Source: an uncultured Actinomycetes bacterium (GTDB lineage: Bacteria; Actinomycetota; Acidimicrobiia; Acidimicrobiales; RAAP-2). From it: a stretch of 64,000 nt of DNA. The notes beneath the pieces were generated by a model, which saw only the letters and a list, made by a program, of their open reading frames with translations, had not been told where the DNA came from and searched no databases. How positions within the stretch are numbered: position 1 is the stretch's first letter; each line of letters opens with the position of its first letter. This document shows, one piece after another, positions 52,200 through 61,529 of this stretch. The DNA lies in NCBI GenBank assembly GCA_903893745.1, contig CAITNF010000013.1, positions 86,237 to 150,236 on the forward strand, given 5' to 3'. Both the position numbers and the translations under genes were made by a program.

Positions 52200-53971
52200 G
52201 ATTGATCGGGTTTGAAGGCATTGGTAATCGGCATTCGTCGGTCGCGGCCGAAGGCCTTTTTGGAGATTCGCACGCCCGGTGGCATCTGACGCCGCTTGTA
52301 CTCACTGAGATCGACGAGCTTCGTAATTCGTAGTACCAACTCGCGATCGTGTCCTTGGGCAATTAACTCGTCAGCCGTGGCGTCGCCTTCAACGTAACGT
52401 TCGAGTAGCGGGTCGAGTTCGTCGTAGGGGGGTAGCGATTGATCGTCGCGCTGATCGGGACGTAGCTCCGCCGACGGGGCCTTCGTTAACACCGCGAGCG
52501 CAATCGGTTCGACGTCACCGTCACGAAGGGCGACCTCGTTGCGATAGCGACAGAGTTCGTAGACGAGCGTCTTGGGTACGTCCTTAATCACCGCGAAGCC
52601 GCCGGCCGAGTCACCGTAGAGCGTCGAGTAGCCCGTCGCCATTTCGGACTTGTTACCCGTCGTCAGCACCATCGCGCCCGTGGCGTTCGAAATGGCCATT
52701 AACAAGACACCGCGAATGCGCGACTGAATATTCTCATCGGTCAGTCCCTCGAGTCCGTGATCGAGCACGTCACCGAGCATCACGCCAAAGGCCTGGTGGG
52801 CCGGCTCAATCGGCAGCGTCGCGATCTCAATGTCGAGGCGACGAGCAAGTTCGTAGGCGTCGTCAACCGAGTGATCTGACGAGTAGCGACTCGGCATCGC
52901 GAAGCCCCGCACCGCGCGGGCGCCGACGGCGTCCACGGCGATGGTGGCGACCAGTGACGAGTCAATTCCCCCCGAAAGACCCAGAATCGCCGAGCGAAAC
53001 CCGTTCTTTCGCAGGTAGTCGCGCGTGCCCATCACCAGCGCTTCGTAGATCTCCTCGATCTCTCGGGGAGGATCGGCAATCAAGGGCACGGTGCTCGCAC
53101 GAACGTCGTCGCGACTGCGCGCGTAGGCGCTTTCGAGCGTGACTCCGACCGTTGACGAGCGCGCGTCGATATCGACCACGAGCATCTCTTCGCGAAATGC
53201 CGTTGCTCGAGCGGTGACCTCGCCCGAGGCGTTCACGACCACACTCTGTCCATCAAAGACCAACTCATCTTGACCACCGACCAGATTGACGTAGGCGATC
53301 GGACAGTTCGTTTCGAGGGCTCGCTCACGCAGTATCGCTTCACGCTCGTCACGTCGCCCGCGAGCGAATGGTGAGGCATTCGCGACGACCAGCATCGTGG
53401 CGCCCTGGCGCGCGAGCTCGGCGGCGGGGCCGTTGGCCACCCAGACGTCTTCACAGATCAGCAGTCCAATCGCGACACCACGCACGTTCACGATGGTGTG
53501 GGGACCAACACCCGGGTGAAAGTAACGCTGCTCGTCAAAGACTTCGTAGTTCGGCAACAGCCGCTTAGTCGCGACGGCGACGACGCCCTCATCACCCAGG
53601 GCCACGAGGGCATTAGCGATGTGTCCCAGCGCCGTCGTCGCGGTGGAAGGAACCGCAACGTCGCGCCCATCACTCGACGCGGCCAACGCTACGCCGTGAG
53701 AACCTTCAGCCATCACCGTGCCGACGAGTAGTGGAGGGAGGTTTGACCGACTCGCTAGTTCGTCGAGCGCGAAGGCGGCCGCATCGATGAAGCCTTCCTT
53801 TAAGAGCAGATCTTCGGGTGGGTAGCCCACCAAGCAGAGTTCGGGCGTGATCACCAGGTCGGCTCCGGCGTTAGCCGCTTGAACTCGAAATCGACTTAGG
53901 GTCTCCACGTTCTGACTAAATCCGCCGACCACCGCGTTCATCTGGCTAAGAGCGAGTCGAAGCACGGGCAC
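52196..53971 (-). CDS. nadE: Glutamine-dependent NAD+ synthetase
   Basis: The protein has 591 residues. The nitrilase-type amidotransferase domain (1-280) has the catalytic triad in VITPELCLVGYPPEDLLL, VATKRLLPNYEVFDEQRYF and IGLLICEDVW. The synthetase domain has LGLSGGIDSSLVATIAVDAVG and KSEMATGYSTLYGDSAGGFAVIKDVPKT. It amidates NaAD to NAD using Gln ammonia. It diverges from the glutamine synthetase gene, which supplies its ammonia donor. Confidence 0.96.
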   Translation of the reverse strand: MPVLRLALSQMNAVVGGFSQNVETLSRFRVQAANAGADLVITPELCLVGYPPEDLLLKEGFIDAAAFALDELASRSNLPPLLVGTVMAEGSHGVALAASSDGRDVAVPSTATTALGHIANALVALGDEGVVAVATKRLLPNYEVFDEQRYFHPGVGPHTIVNVRGVAIGLLICEDVWVANGPAAELARQGATMLVVANASPFARGRRDEREAILRERALETNCPIAYVNLVGGQDELVFDGQSVVVNASGEVTARATAFREEMLVVDIDARSSTVGVTLESAYARSRDDVRASTVPLIADPPREIEEIYEALVMGTRDYLRKNGFRSAILGLSGGIDSSLVATIAVDAVGARAVRGFAMPSRYSSDHSVDDAYELARRLDIEIATLPIEPAHQAFGVMLGDVLDHGLEGLTDENIQSRIRGVLLMAISNATGAMVLTTGNKSEMATGYSTLYGDSAGGFAVIKDVPKTLVYELCRYRNEVALRDGDVEPIALAVLTKAPSAELRPDQRDDQSLPPYDELDPLLERYVEGDATADELIAQGHDRELVLRITKLVDLSEYKRRQMPPGVRISKKAFGRDRRMPITNAFKPDQS

Positions 53972-54013
53972 CCTTCGAGCCTACCGGCGAAGAGCGCCGG
54001 AACTTCGGGCGAA

Positions 54014-54031
54014 GGTTTACACGCGGTTAAC
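54014..54031 (+). promoter_or_regulatory. Candidate GlnR-type direct repeat upstream of glnII
   Basis: GGTTTAC and GGTTAAC lie 11 bases apart, one helical turn, about 85 bases upstream of the glnII start. GlnR sites are AC-rich half-sites at 11-base intervals, but the match to the consensus GTnAC-n6-GaAAC is partial. A GlnR-like gene lies 2.6 kb downstream. Confidence 0.35.
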
Positions 54032-54115
54032 ACAACGGGGGGGTCAGCCGTCACCCCAGCGACCAAACTAGTAAGTACTCGCGCAGACCCGCGACGAAAC
54101 TTTGAAGGAGCAACT

Positions 54116-55234
54116 TTGTCGTATCAGGCTGAGTACATCTGGATCGACGGCAGCGAGCCGACCCGCAAGCTGCGCAGCAAGACACGAATCATTGCCAACG
54201 GCAAGAAGCCCGAAATCTGGGGCTTTGATGGCTCGAGTACCAACCAGGCCACTGGTCACTTCTCGGACTGCGTTTTGAACCCGGTCTACACCTGCAAGGA
54301 CCCCCTACGCGGTGCGGGCGACATTCTCGTTATGTGTGAGGTCCTAAACCCCGACATGACACCGCACGTCACCAACACCCGAGCTGGGGCGCTCGCGGCG
54401 CACAAGAAGTACGCCAGCTTTGAGCCGATGTTCGGTATCGAGCAGGAGTACACCTTCTTCCAAGACGGCCGACCCTACGGTTGGCCCGACGAGGGCTACC
54501 CCGCACCCCAAGGTCCCTACTACTGCGGCGTGGGTGGCTCCAAGATGCCCGGGCGCGACATCGTCGAACAGCACACCCTCGCGTGCATGCGCGCCGGTAT
54601 TGGTATTGAAGGCACAAACGCTGAAGTGATGATGGGCCAGTGGGAGTTCCAAGTCGGAGTCCTTGACACCGTCGCGGTGGGCGACCAGCTGTGGACCGCT
54701 CGTTGGTTGCTCGAGCGTATTGCCGAAGAGTTCGATGTTGAGGTGAGCTACGACGCCAAGCCCATTAAGGGTGACTGGAATGGTGCGGGCGCACACACCA
54801 ACTTCTCCACGAAGCAGATGCGCGCTGCGGGAGGATGGAGCGCCATCATCGCGGGCTGCGAAGCCCTCGGCACGCGCGTGAACGAGCACATCAAGAACTA
54901 CGGCGAGGGTATCGAGGACCGACTGACTGGCGCGCACGAAACGGCGCACTGGTCGAAGTACTCCTACGGCGTGTCGGACCGTGGCTCGTCGGTGCGCATC
55001 CCGGGCGGCGTCGCCCGAGAGAAGCGTGGTTACCTCGAAGATCGTCGGCCTAACGCCAACATCGACCCCTACACCGTGACCCGACTAATGGTTGAGACCA
55101 TCTGCGGCGCCGCCAAGCCCGCGACCGCGAAGAAGGCGGCCAAGAAGTCCCCCGCCAAGAAGGCCGCGTCGAAGAAGAAGGGCCCCGCCAAGAAAGCAGC
55201 GAAGAAGTCAGTGAAAAAGGCTGCTCGACGCTAG
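54116..55234 (+). CDS. glnII: Type II glutamine synthetase with Lys/Ala-rich C-terminal tail
   Basis: The protein has 372 residues from a TTG start after GAAGGAGCAAC. It is the eukaryote-like GSII: EIWGFDGSSTNQATGHFSDCVLNP, FGIEQEYTFFQ, GPYYCGVG, MMGQWEFQVG, GAGAHTNFSTK and RGSSVRIPGGVAR. It makes glutamine from glutamate, ATP and ammonia. The normal fold ends near VTRLMVETICGA. About 38 residues follow as KKAAKKSPAKKA...KKSVKKAARR, histone-H1-like and highly basic. Such a tail is unusual on a GS and could bind nucleic acid, polyphosphate or membrane. A terminator follows. Confidence 0.95.
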   Translation: MSYQAEYIWIDGSEPTRKLRSKTRIIANGKKPEIWGFDGSSTNQATGHFSDCVLNPVYTCKDPLRGAGDILVMCEVLNPDMTPHVTNTRAGALAAHKKYASFEPMFGIEQEYTFFQDGRPYGWPDEGYPAPQGPYYCGVGGSKMPGRDIVEQHTLACMRAGIGIEGTNAEVMMGQWEFQVGVLDTVAVGDQLWTARWLLERIAEEFDVEVSYDAKPIKGDWNGAGAHTNFSTKQMRAAGGWSAIIAGCEALGTRVNEHIKNYGEGIEDRLTGAHETAHWSKYSYGVSDRGSSVRIPGGVAREKRGYLEDRRPNANIDPYTVTRLMVETICGAAKPATAKKAAKKSPAKKAASKKKGPAKKAAKKSVKKAARR

Positions 55235-55249
55235 CGAGTACCAAACCAC

Positions 55250-55288
55250 AAAGCCCGCCGACTTCGTGTGCGGCGGGCTTTGTTGTTG
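55250..55288 (+). terminator. Rho-independent terminator after glnII
   Basis: AAGCCCGCCG, a 10-base loop and CGGCGGGCTT form a perfect 10-bp stem followed by TGTTGTTG. glnA therefore probably has its own promoter, although the gap to its start is only about 37 bases. Confidence 0.85.
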
Positions 55289-55325
55289 CTGGTCCGAATT
55301 TGACCCCCCGCGAGAAGGTGCGAGA

Positions 55326-56624
55326 ATGTCAACTATGCAGAGCCAGGCCCAGTACGTCTTGCGAACCGTCGAGGAACGAGGGATTCGATTCGTCCAACTC
55401 TGGTTCACTGACGTGCTCGGGCGACACAAGGCCTTTCACGTCACGCCCGCCGAACTAGAGGACGCGCTCGACCAGGGCATGACCTTTGACGGCAGCGCCA
55501 TTGACGGATTCTCTCGCGTCCAAGAGTCCGACGTTCTAGCCCGACCGGACCTCACCACGTTTCAACTGCTTCCTTGGTACGAACAAGGCGCGGGCGTCGC
55601 GAGAGTCTTTTGCGACATTGTCAACATTGACGGCACTCCGTTTGAGGGCTGTCCTCGCCAGCAACTCCGTCGCGTACTCGGCGCAGCCCGTGAACAGGGC
55701 TACACGTTCTTCGTGGCCCCCGAGATTGAGTACTTCTACTTCAACGACCTCGATCCCTCGCACGCACCTCAGCCAACCGACCGGGGTAGTTACTTTGATC
55801 TTTTGCCCGACGACACCGCGAGCCAGCTACGCCGGCGCACGGTACTGACCCTCGAAGAGATGGGTATCGGCGTCGAACACGCCCAACACGAAGACGCCCC
55901 TGGTCAGCACGAGATCGATTTGCGCTACACCGATGCACTCACCATGGCCGACACGGTGATGTCGGTGCGTCACGTCGTCAAAGAACTCGCCCGCCAGTCA
56001 GGCGTCGCCGCGAGTTTCATGCCCAAGCCGCTCGCGGGCGTCCAGGGCTCGGGTATGCACACCCATCTTTCGCTCTGGCGTGACGAAACCAACGCCTTCA
56101 TTGGTGACGGCCCGCACGGACTCTCGCCCGTCGCGACGAAGTTCATTGCCGGCCTCGTCCACCACGCTCCCGAAATCACCGCTATCACCAATCAGTGGGT
56201 GAACTCCTACAAGCGTCTGGTCCCCGGTGGCGAAGCGCCCGTCGGAGCCAGTTGGGCGCGCCACGACGCGGCCGCGTTGGTGCGCGTCCCTTCGGTCAAG
56301 CCGGGCCGTATTGATTCAACTCGTTTGGAGTATCGCTCGCCCGACCCCGCGGCGAACCCCTACCTCGCCTTCGCGGTCATGCTGGCGGCGGGTCTGCGGG
56401 GGGTGAACGGTGACTACGAACTTCCCGTCGAAGGAGCCCGCACCGCTCAGTTACCCCAGTCGCTGGCCGAAGCGCTCGATCTCATGGAGAGCTCCACGCT
56501 GCTGCACGAAACGCTCGGCGCGCACCAAGTGGAGTGGTTCTTGCGCAATAAGCGAGCCGAGTGGGACTCCTACCGTGGTCAAGTGACGGCCTTTGAACTC
56601 GAGCGCTACCTCCCGCTGCTGTGA
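55326..56624 (+). CDS. glnA: Type I glutamine synthetase or GSI-like gamma-glutamyl ligase
   Basis: The start is ATG 55326 after AGAAGGTG; the frame to 55266 runs through the terminator. The protein has 432 residues: GIRFVQLWFTDVLGRHKAFHV, MTFDGSAIDGFSRVQESDVLARPD, EIEYFYF, SFMPKPLAGVQGSGMHTHLSL, NQWVNSYKRLVPG and RVPSVKPGRIDSTRLEYRSPDPAANPYLAFAVMLAAG. The adenylylation Tyr region NLYDLP of enteric GSI is not visible, so it may be an unmodified alpha-type GSI or a paralogue acting on another amine. A GSII and the GlnR-like gene are adjacent. Confidence 0.92.
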   Translation: MSTMQSQAQYVLRTVEERGIRFVQLWFTDVLGRHKAFHVTPAELEDALDQGMTFDGSAIDGFSRVQESDVLARPDLTTFQLLPWYEQGAGVARVFCDIVNIDGTPFEGCPRQQLRRVLGAAREQGYTFFVAPEIEYFYFNDLDPSHAPQPTDRGSYFDLLPDDTASQLRRRTVLTLEEMGIGVEHAQHEDAPGQHEIDLRYTDALTMADTVMSVRHVVKELARQSGVAASFMPKPLAGVQGSGMHTHLSLWRDETNAFIGDGPHGLSPVATKFIAGLVHHAPEITAITNQWVNSYKRLVPGGEAPVGASWARHDAAALVRVPSVKPGRIDSTRLEYRSPDPAANPYLAFAVMLAAGLRGVNGDYELPVEGARTAQLPQSLAEALDLMESSTLLHETLGAHQVEWFLRNKRAEWDSYRGQVTAFELERYLPLL

Positions 56625-57319
56625 GCATCGACGTCGTACTCTGCGTGCCCTCGTGTGAGGGACCGGTGCAAAAGGCCTTTGAGGTCACGGGCGTCACTCC
56701 CGCGGTGGCGAGCACCGGCCGCATGAACGAAATTGCGGCGCTCGAGCCGGCCGACGGCTTTTCGGGTGCCGTTATAAACGCGGCCGCCTTTCCCTTCACC
56801 GAAGCGATGAATCTGTGTCGCCAACTTCGCAGCCGCGAACGAAGCGTCGAGCCGATTATTTTGCTGGTTGATCACTACCAACTTGACGACCTCACCTTTC
56901 GTGAAAATCTTTTCGACGACTTTGTCGTGGGGCCCTTCGACGTGGCCGAATTAGCCACCCGTCTGCGCCACCGCCTACGTCGGGCGGGTAACGAAAGTGT
57001 TGCGCCGCGCGTGGAACACGGTGGGCTCTCAATGAATCTCGAGACCTACCAGGCCTCGATCGCGGGACGAGTTATGGACCTGACCTACATGGAGTACGAA
57101 CTCCTGCGGTTCCTCGTCACCAACCCTCACCGCGTCTTCACGCGCGAGACACTCCTGAGCCGAGTGTGGGGCTACGAGTACTACGGCGGGGCCAGAACGG
57201 TCGACGTACACGTACGTCGACTTCGAGCAAAGTTGGGTGAGGAACACGCCCACCTCATTCAAACGGTGCGCTCGGTGGGCTACAAATTCGGCTCGACCAA
57301 CGAGCGCGACGTTGACTAG
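56621..57319 (+). CDS. glnR: GlnR-like OmpR-family regulator of nitrogen metabolism
   Basis: The protein has 232 residues. GTGA couples it to the glnA stop. The N-terminal receiver-like domain (1-120) is divergent. The C-terminal OmpR-type winged helix reads LTYMEYELLRFLVTNPHRVFTRETLLSRVWGYEYYGGARTVDVHVRRLRAKLG and VRSVGYKF, the strongly conserved GlnR pattern. Orphan GlnR has no kinase and responds to nitrogen status, activating glnA, glnII and ammonium transport genes. Position next to both GS genes supports the call. Its sites are probably in the nadE-glnII intergenic region. Confidence 0.85.
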   Translation: MSIDVVLCVPSCEGPVQKAFEVTGVTPAVASTGRMNEIAALEPADGFSGAVINAAAFPFTEAMNLCRQLRSRERSVEPIILLVDHYQLDDLTFRENLFDDFVVGPFDVAELATRLRHRLRRAGNESVAPRVEHGGLSMNLETYQASIAGRVMDLTYMEYELLRFLVTNPHRVFTRETLLSRVWGYEYYGGARTVDVHVRRLRAKLGEEHAHLIQTVRSVGYKFGSTNERDVD

Positions 57320-57681
57320 TTCGTCGGAGCGTACGCCCAGAGCTCAACTTCGGCGCGCGCGCCAAAGGGCAGTTGCGCCACCGCAATCGCGGAACGAGTT
57401 GGTCGAGGTGCGTTAAAGGCCTCAACCCACACTTCATTACACGAGGCGAAGTCGTCCATGTCAACCAAGAACAACGTGGCCTTCACTACCTGGTCAAAGG
57501 TGGCCCCAGCCTCGCTCAACACCGCTCGGGCATTCACCAGAGCCTGACGTAGTTGATCGGCCGCGCCGCCGTCAACGAAAGTGGGGCTCGCTTGACCAGG
57601 AAGAAGTCCGAGTTGACCGGAGATGACGACCAGGTCACCGGCTCGTCGCCAGGGAGAGTAGGGACCAACCGGCGTGCTCAC
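57316..57681 (-). CDS. ridA: RidA-family (YjgF/UK114) protein
   Basis: The protein has 121 residues: VGPYSPWRRAGDLVVISGQLGLLPGQ, QALVNARAVLSEAGATFDQVVKATLFLVDMDDFASCNEVWVEAF and RSAIAVAQLPFGARAEVELWA. The Arg in RSAIAV corresponds to the RidA residue that binds the imine. RidA releases ammonia from reactive 2-aminoacrylate. Its stop overlaps that of the GlnR-like gene by four bases. Confidence 0.92.
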   Translation of the reverse strand: MSTPVGPYSPWRRAGDLVVISGQLGLLPGQASPTFVDGGAADQLRQALVNARAVLSEAGATFDQVVKATLFLVDMDDFASCNEVWVEAFNAPRPTRSAIAVAQLPFGARAEVELWAYAPTN

Positions 57682-57689
57682 GAAAGGGC

Positions 57690-58064
57690 TTAACTAAACG
57701 AGTTGCCGCAGCCGCAGGTTCGCGTCGCGTTGGGGTTGGAGATGTGGAAGCCCGCACCCTGCAAGCCATCCTTAAAGTCAAGTGTTGCGCCCGTCAGTAG
57801 TTCGGCACTCTGGGGGTCGACGACTACTTTGACTCCGTTGTAGTCACGCAGCACGTCGTCCGCAGCAATCTCGCTGTCAAAGAACATGTCGTAGTTAAAA
57901 CCACTGCAACCGCCAGCCTTGACGGCCACGCGCAGGGCGAGTTCTTCTTCAACCTGCTCCGCGGCAATTAACTCGGCGACCTTCACAATGGCCTCGGCCG
58001 TGAGCGTGATCGGCTCGACAGTCTTGTCTCGCAGGTTTACGGTTTCGCTGGTTACATTCGACAT
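57690..58064 (-). CDS. A-type iron-sulfur cluster carrier (ErpA/IscA-like)
   Basis: The start is ATG 58064 (MSNVTSETVNLRD) after GAAGGAG. The track start adds 30 residues that are not coding-like. The protein has 124 residues with cluster ligands VKAGGCSGFNYDMFFD and CGCGNSF. It delivers Fe-S clusters to apo-proteins. WhiB at 61985-62233 is an Fe-S client in this window. Confidence 0.92.
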   Translation of the reverse strand: MSNVTSETVNLRDKTVEPITLTAEAIVKVAELIAAEQVEEELALRVAVKAGGCSGFNYDMFFDSEIAADDVLRDYNGVKVVVDPQSAELLTGATLDFKDGLQGAGFHISNPNATRTCGCGNSFS

Positions 58065-58295
58065 AGGGGCTCCTTCGCAAGTCCTTTTCACCATGGTAGC
58101 GACCCGAACCCCCCAATGAAACCCCTCGCGTCGCGAGCCCGCCCCCGTTCTCACTGATTTGTGGCTGGAGCACTACCCCTTCGACGGGTCGCCGGCGTAA
58201 CGAGCCGCCGGGAGCCGCGGCCCGTGCGATAGTAAACCCGTGCGAAATCGAGCCCGACCGACCTCATTGCGGACGAGCCTGAAGGAGGCCCGCCC

Positions 58296-59717
58296 GTGAG
58301 TAACGACGCGCAGACCAACCCAGCCGAGGCGCCCCTCACCTTCGACAACGAGCGTGCACGAGCAAGGTTCCTCGACGATCTACGAGCCGTCGTGGGTGAC
58401 GAGCACCTACTGGTGAGCTCGGACCTTCGAGCGAGTTACGAAACCGACTGGACCCGACGCTGGACCGGATCGTCCATTGCCGTGGCGCGCCCGGCCAATA
58501 CCCAAGAGGTCAGCGCCGTGTTGGCCACGTGTCAGCGACACCACATTGCGTGCGTAGCTCAAGGTGGTCGAACGGGTCTCGTCGGGGGCAGTGTTCCCTC
58601 CGGTAATCAGTTAGTGCTCACGGTGGAGCGACTGAACGACATTGGCGCCGTCGACTTCGATAGTGGCGAGCTGACGGTCGGCGCTGGGACCACGCTGGGT
58701 GCTTTGCAACGCGCGCTGAGCCAACATGGCTGGGAGTTCGGAGTAGACCTGGCGTCGCGTGACAGTGCGACGATTGGGGGCATGATCGCGACCAACGCGG
58801 GCGGCGCACACGTCGTTCAGCACGGTCAAATGCGTGAGCAAGTCGTCGCGCTCGAAGTCGTACTCGCTGACGGCACGGTGATGGGTGGAGCGAGTGACGT
58901 CGCGAAAGACAACGCGGGCTACGACCTGAGCGCGTTGATGGTGGGCAGCGAAGGAACGCTCGGCGTCATCACGAGTGCTCGTCTTCGTTTGGTCCCTCAT
59001 TACCGCCACCGGGTGCTCAGTCTGGTTGGCGTGGACACGCTAACCACCGGACTCGAACTGCTTGGTCACGTTCGCCGATCAACGCACGCAGTGGCAGCGG
59101 CGGAGTTCTTCGATCACGCCGCGATGCAACTCGTTGAGCAGTACCTTGCAATGACTCGTCCGGTGCGCCCGTCGCCGTGGTACGTGCTGATCGAGTGTGC
59201 CAGCGACACCGATCCCACCGAAGCCATGGCTGCGGGCCTGACTGGCACTCCCGGCGTTGACGACGACGCGGTGGCGGTGGCGCTTGATTCGCCCGGACGC
59301 CAGATCTTGTGGAGCTTTCGCGAATCAATTACTGAGGCCATTGCCCAAATCGGGGTAGCCCACAAGCTCGACGTGGGAGTCGCCCCTCGCTTACTCGACC
59401 AATTTGCCCACGAAGTTCGAACCGCGGTTCACTCCTCCTTCGCCCACTCGTCCGTCTTACTTTTTGGTCACTTGGCCGAGGGCAACGTCCACGTCAACGT
59501 CATCAACGTGCCACCCACGGACGCCACTGTCGACGATCTCGTACTGCGACTAGTGGGCTCTATGGGTGGCACGATCGCGGCGGAGCACGGAGTTGGTCGA
59601 GCGAAGCGTGACTGGCTACACCTTGCGCGCTCACCAGCTGAGCTGCACGTTATGCGCGCCCTCAAGTCCGCGCTGGATCCAGAAAATCTGTTAAACCCCG
59701 ACGTCTTGTTCGCCTAG
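58296..59717 (+). CDS. FAD-linked D-2-hydroxyacid dehydrogenase (GlcD/D2HGDH family)
   Basis: The protein has 473 residues with GTG start after GAAGGAGG. The FAD-binding PCMH domain reads VAQGGRTGLVGGSVPSGNQLVLTVERL and ATIGGMIATNAGGAHVVQHGQMREQVVALEVVLADG. The C-terminal cap has LFGHLAEGNVHVNVINVP and AEHGVGRAKRDWL. These enzymes oxidise D-lactate, glycolate or D-2-hydroxyglutarate and pass electrons to a partner. The substrate cannot be fixed from sequence alone. It stands alone and ends directly against the convergent Nudix gene. Confidence 0.9.
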   Translation: MSNDAQTNPAEAPLTFDNERARARFLDDLRAVVGDEHLLVSSDLRASYETDWTRRWTGSSIAVARPANTQEVSAVLATCQRHHIACVAQGGRTGLVGGSVPSGNQLVLTVERLNDIGAVDFDSGELTVGAGTTLGALQRALSQHGWEFGVDLASRDSATIGGMIATNAGGAHVVQHGQMREQVVALEVVLADGTVMGGASDVAKDNAGYDLSALMVGSEGTLGVITSARLRLVPHYRHRVLSLVGVDTLTTGLELLGHVRRSTHAVAAAEFFDHAAMQLVEQYLAMTRPVRPSPWYVLIECASDTDPTEAMAAGLTGTPGVDDDAVAVALDSPGRQILWSFRESITEAIAQIGVAHKLDVGVAPRLLDQFAHEVRTAVHSSFAHSSVLLFGHLAEGNVHVNVINVPPTDATVDDLVLRLVGSMGGTIAAEHGVGRAKRDWLHLARSPAELHVMRALKSALDPENLLNPDVLFA

Positions 59718-60521
59718 TTACGAATCGCCCGCTTGCGCGAAGCCCTCGTCACCTTCGATCAAAATGACGCCCTGTCCATCACGCTGCACGATCCGCGGTT
59801 CCACGCGAGGCACCGTTACTTGAACCCGGGCGTAGTTAAGGATGTCGTCAACCGTGTGGAGATGCCTAATCGCTTCAAGATTACGCACGGTGGGAAAAAT
59901 CATCTCAAACTCACCGAGTCGGTGAGCATCCAGTGCGTCAGTAGGTCGAAGCCAGCGATCGGCCACGGTCTCACCCGCGTCGTGGGCGGCCACTTGATTC
60001 GGTGGCGCCTTGACGACGAAGAAACGAGTGTCAAATCGTCGAGGGGGACCGACCGGTGTAACCCAGTGCGCCAAATAGTCAACGCCGCGCAGATCGAGCT
60101 GGAGTCCCTCATCGCGCAAAATGCTCGCGAAGTCAATCGTCCCGGCATTCAGTTGAGCCCGTTGATGCACCAATCGCTCGCGTCGCTCGACGTCAAACAT
60201 TGTCGCTTCACCTCGTGCATCGCAAGTGATGAGAAGGCCCGCCTCTTCAAAGAGTTCTCGCAGGGCGGCCACGTAGAAAACGAGGCCGCCCGACTCGAGA
60301 TTTAATCGATTCGATGCCATCACGTCGTCGAGGCCCACCGTGAGGCCGAGCCCTTCTAAACGACCGTCATCGTCGTCAACACCACCACCGGGAAAGACGT
60401 ACGCACCGCCCACAAAGTCGCTGCGCAAGTTGCGCCGAAGCATAAGTACCTCAGCGCCGTCAGAGCCGTCGCGCAAGGTGAGTATCGTTGCCGCGGGTCG
60501 AATAGGCAAAATCTGGGCCAT
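59718..60521 (-). CDS. Nudix hydrolase (NUDT19-like group)
   Basis: The start is ATG 60521 (MAQILPIRPAATILTLRDG). The protein has 267 residues. YVFPGGGVDDDDGR with AALRELFEEAGLL is the Nudix box, with a long insert between its Gly and its REXXEE part as in NUDT19-type enzymes. The family includes acyl-CoA diphosphatases, but the substrate here is unassigned. The rest (VGPPRRFDTRFFVVKAP) matches the same group. Confidence 0.82.
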   Translation of the reverse strand: MAQILPIRPAATILTLRDGSDGAEVLMLRRNLRSDFVGGAYVFPGGGVDDDDGRLEGLGLTVGLDDVMASNRLNLESGGLVFYVAALRELFEEAGLLITCDARGEATMFDVERRERLVHQRAQLNAGTIDFASILRDEGLQLDLRGVDYLAHWVTPVGPPRRFDTRFFVVKAPPNQVAAHDAGETVADRWLRPTDALDAHRLGEFEMIFPTVRNLEAIRHLHTVDDILNYARVQVTVPRVEPRIVQRDGQGVILIEGDEGFAQAGDS

Positions 60522-60608
60522 ACGCCAACTTAGCCAACTCTTACTTGGTGAATCCACGGCGCGCGCCCGACCTACTAAGTTTGAGGCACAAAATCGCTAA
60601 GGAGCATC

Positions 60609-61529
60609 GTGGCCACATCATCACCCGTGAAGAAGAGTCCCGCCAAGAAGTCTGGTGGTCGCCCGGCTGGTCTCTTCACGTGGATCGCCGTTGGATTAGT
60701 CGTGATCATTGTGGCGACCATTGTCATAATTAAGGTCAGTTCGGGACCAGCGTCAACCGGTCAAGGCGGCTACCAGGCAGCCGACGCCGCCACGCTCGCC
60801 CAAGTCACCCACGTACCGTCCAGCGTGTTCGATGCAGTAGGGGTCAACTCAGCGGTCGCACCCGTCACGCCACCAATAGCCCTCAAGGGCCAACCGGCGT
60901 TCACGGGTACCAGCAGCACTGGTGCGACGCTGCCGGAAGTCTTCTACCTCGGAGCCGAGTACTGCCCCTACTGCGCCGCCCAACGATGGTCGACCATCGT
61001 GGCGCTCAGCCGGTTCGGCACGTGGAAGGGCCTCGGCAATACCACGAGTTCTTCGATTGACCAGTTCCCGAACACGCCAACCTTTACGTTTTACAAGTCG
61101 TCCTTCTCGTCAAAGTATCTGGTCTTTCAAGGTGTGGAGCGCCAGACCAACGTCTTTAGTAGTTCGCTAAATAACTACACGCCTCTAGAAAATCCCACGA
61201 AGGCCGAGTTCGCCAACTTTAAGAAGTACGACACCAGTAAGTTCATCCCGGGTATCACCGCCCAACAGAACGGTTCGATCCCCTACATGTCGATTGGCAA
61301 TCGGTTCATCGTGTCGGGGGCCAGCTTTACCCCGGCCCTACTCCAAAACCAAACGCGCGGTGCTATCGCCGCGGGACTCGCGAGTGCGTCAAGCCCCATC
61401 ACGGCCGCCATCATTGCTTCGGCTAACTATCAGACGGCGACGTTTTGCGTCTTGACGAAGAATCTGCCTGCCAACGTCTGCACCAGTGCCGGCGTACTCG
61501 CCGCGAAGAAGGCCATGGGCATTAAGTGA
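60609..61529 (+). CDS. Membrane-anchored DUF929 thioredoxin-like protein (CPYC)
   Basis: The protein has 306 residues from GTG 60609. The N-terminus is Lys-rich ([13 protein letters not shown]), then one membrane helix ([21 protein letters not shown]). The outer domain contains [18 protein letters not shown], a CxxC redox site in a thioredoxin-like setting, and two later Cys (TFCVL and NVCTS). GTGA-type overlap with the VKOR gene indicates that the two work together. It may be the thiol oxidant that accepts disulfides from VKOR and hands them to exported proteins. Confidence 0.85.
   Translation: MATSSPVKKSPAKKSGGRPAGLFTWIAVGLVVIIVATIVIIKVSSGPASTGQGGYQAADAATLAQVTHVPSSVFDAVGVNSAVAPVTPPIALKGQPAFTGTSSTGATLPEVFYLGAEYCPYCAAQRWSTIVALSRFGTWKGLGNTTSSSIDQFPNTPTFTFYKSSFSSKYLVFQGVERQTNVFSSSLNNYTPLENPTKAEFANFKKYDTSKFIPGITAQQNGSIPYMSIGNRFIVSGASFTPALLQNQTRGAIAAGLASASSPITAAIIASANYQTATFCVLTKNLPANVCTSAGVLAAKKAMGIK

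Noticed and set aside
55089-55234. Lys/Ala tail of GSII as a frameshift artefact
   Set aside because: Codons use GCC/AAG in frame, the tail ends in a stop with a terminator right after, and other frames look worse.
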